Positions 5,303-6,295 of a DNA stretch of 6,295 nt are shown here, one piece after another. How positions within the stretch are numbered: the stretch's first letter is position 1; each line of letters begins with the position of its first letter. The position numbers were made by a program, and so were the translations under genes. The notes under the pieces are model-generated. The model saw only the letters and a list, made by a program, of their open reading frames with translations. It did not search any database and had not been told where the DNA came from. Source of the stretch: Planctomycetota bacterium (GTDB taxonomy: Bacteria > Planctomycetota > Phycisphaerae > Sedimentisphaerales > Anaerobacaceae); the NCBI GenBank assembly GCA_022567055.1, contig JADFHU010000349.1:1-6295 (forward strand). Reading direction: 5' to 3'.

Positions 5303-6295
5303 ATGAAATCGATCAATATGACGATGCTGGTAATGGCCGGTCTGACCTTCCCCGTGTCCGGCCAGACCGCAACCGGCGGCCTTCAGATCACCCACGGCCC
5401 CGTGCTTGGGGGGCCGGCGGCGACGTCCATGCAGATCTGGGCACGGACCTCGCAGCCGGGAAGGTTTGGCGTCCGCTACGGCATCGATCCGGATCAACCG
5501 ACTGGCCGGGTACTGTCTGAGCCCACATCCTTCGACCATGACCTGAGGGGCGTCGTGACACTCACCGATCTCAAGCCCGACACCCTCTACCACTATCGTG
5601 TCGAACCCGGATCGGGGGAACGTCATAGCGGTTCCTTTCGGACACTGCCGACGGCGGAATCGGCACGCGACACCAAACTCAATCCCCGTGGCCTCTTCAA
5701 TTTCAGCTTCGAGTACGCCTGCGGCAACAACCAAGATCCCGAGAGTGGACTGGGGCCATCCCTGCCGACCTATGACACCCTCTTGCGCGACATCCGTGGG
5801 AAGGTCGATTTCGCCATCCTCAACGGCGACTGGCTCTACGAGGAAAAACGCGACTACACCCCCCAAGAGTGGCAAGAGCAGGTGGGAATCACTGCCGACC
5901 AGGTTCCGCAAGTCGTGAAGGTGGCACCAACCATCGTCGGCGTCTGGGAAAATTACAAGCTGTATCTCTCGCGCGGCAAGAACCTGGCTGAGTGGCACCG
6001 ACAGGTTCCCTCGCTGTTCACTTACGACGACCACGAGATGCTCAACGACATCTGGGGCGCCGGCGGCCCACCCGGTTTGCGGGACCGCCGGGCCATTTTC
6101 CGGGACATCGGCGTCCAGGCTTGGTACGACTACCTGGGTTGGAGCAACCCGATCACGTTCGCCCAGCCGATCCAGTTCGGCAAGGCCCGCCTGGTGGCCG
6201 GCAGCGACGTCCTGTCCGATCCCGAGGCGGACTTTTCGAAACTGGACCTCGCCCAGGCGACGAACCTGCACGTCCACTGGGGCGGGCCGACGGCC
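5303..6295 (+). CDS. Alkaline phosphatase D (PhoD-like) family metallophosphoesterase, secreted, incomplete at the right edge
   Basis: The frame is open from the ATG at 5303 to the last base, giving 331 residues. A Sec-type signal peptide covers about residues 1-21 (ending VSGQ). Residues 27-115 form the beta-sandwich N-domain typical of the family (ITHGPVLGG, MQIWART, LKPDTLYHYRVEPG). The metallophosphatase part then shows the CGN turn (140-142), LNGDWLYEE (173-181), where Asp176 is an expected metal ligand, and YDDHEMLND (241-249) with the DDHE signature. LHVHWGG (322-328) looks like a later histidine site. Family members are Ca/Fe-dependent phosphomonoesterases or diesterases, usually exported; this one has a Sec-like rather than an obvious Tat signal. 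A GGAG lies about five bases before the ATG. It may be expressed independently of the pseudopilin gene. A long antisense frame covers almost the same interval but is a shadow. Substrate cannot be told from this half. Confidence 0.9.
   Translation, partial: MKSINMTMLVMAGLTFPVSGQTATGGLQITHGPVLGGPAATSMQIWARTSQPGRFGVRYGIDPDQPTGRVLSEPTSFDHDLRGVVTLTDLKPDTLYHYRVEPGSGERHSGSFRTLPTAESARDTKLNPRGLFNFSFEYACGNNQDPESGLGPSLPTYDTLLRDIRGKVDFAILNGDWLYEEKRDYTPQEWQEQVGITADQVPQVVKVAPTIVGVWENYKLYLSRGKNLAEWHRQVPSLFTYDDHEMLNDIWGAGGPPGLRDRRAIFRDIGVQAWYDYLGWSNPITFAQPIQFGKARLVAGSDVLSDPEADFSKLDLAQATNLHVHWGGPTA

Noticed and set aside
5285..6277. Long antisense open frame of 330 codons opposite the phosphatase gene
   Set aside because: The plus strand carries a signal peptide and the GD and DDHE motifs of PhoD-like enzymes; the antisense frame has no recognisable motif and reflects GC-rich codon composition.

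Overview
The window looks like a chromosomal segment of a PVC-superphylum bacterium, most probably a planctomycete. I infer this from a pseudopilin with the H-X9-D tail, two Tat-exported catabolic-type proteins side by side, an M28 peptidase of the type that carries a C-terminal PDZ domain, and a secreted PhoD-like phosphatase. This is a judgement from protein style; no rRNA or other marker gene is present.

Minus strand, right to left: a decayed C-terminal PDZ piece of an M28-type peptidase (about 4054 to 3797), a long leader with no convincing gene (3796 to 3271), a Tat-exported NodB-fold (polysaccharide deacetylase-like) protein (3270 to 1879), a Tat-exported sarcosine-oxidase-like flavoprotein (1829 to 570, TTG start), and the C-terminal half of an M28 metallopeptidase (562 to the left edge) whose N-terminal half is missing. 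The two Tat genes are 49 bp apart and probably form one transcription unit. Both would act outside the cytoplasmic membrane.

Plus strand, left to right: an intergenic region with a good sigma-70-like promoter (4206-4234), a type II/IV pseudopilin-like protein (4467-5189), a tandem array of nine degenerate 7-bp units (5231-5293), and a secreted alkaline phosphatase D-family enzyme (5303 to the right edge, incomplete). The plus-strand and minus-strand groups are divergently arranged around 3.8-4.2 kb.

The most notable point is architectural. The two Tat genes lie between two incomplete pieces of the same peptidase type: a C-terminal PDZ remnant upstream and an N-terminally truncated M28 gene downstream. 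This suggests that the pair replaced the junction of two tandem M28-PDZ paralogues. I see no CRISPR array, tRNA, rRNA, transposase or recognisable defence system.
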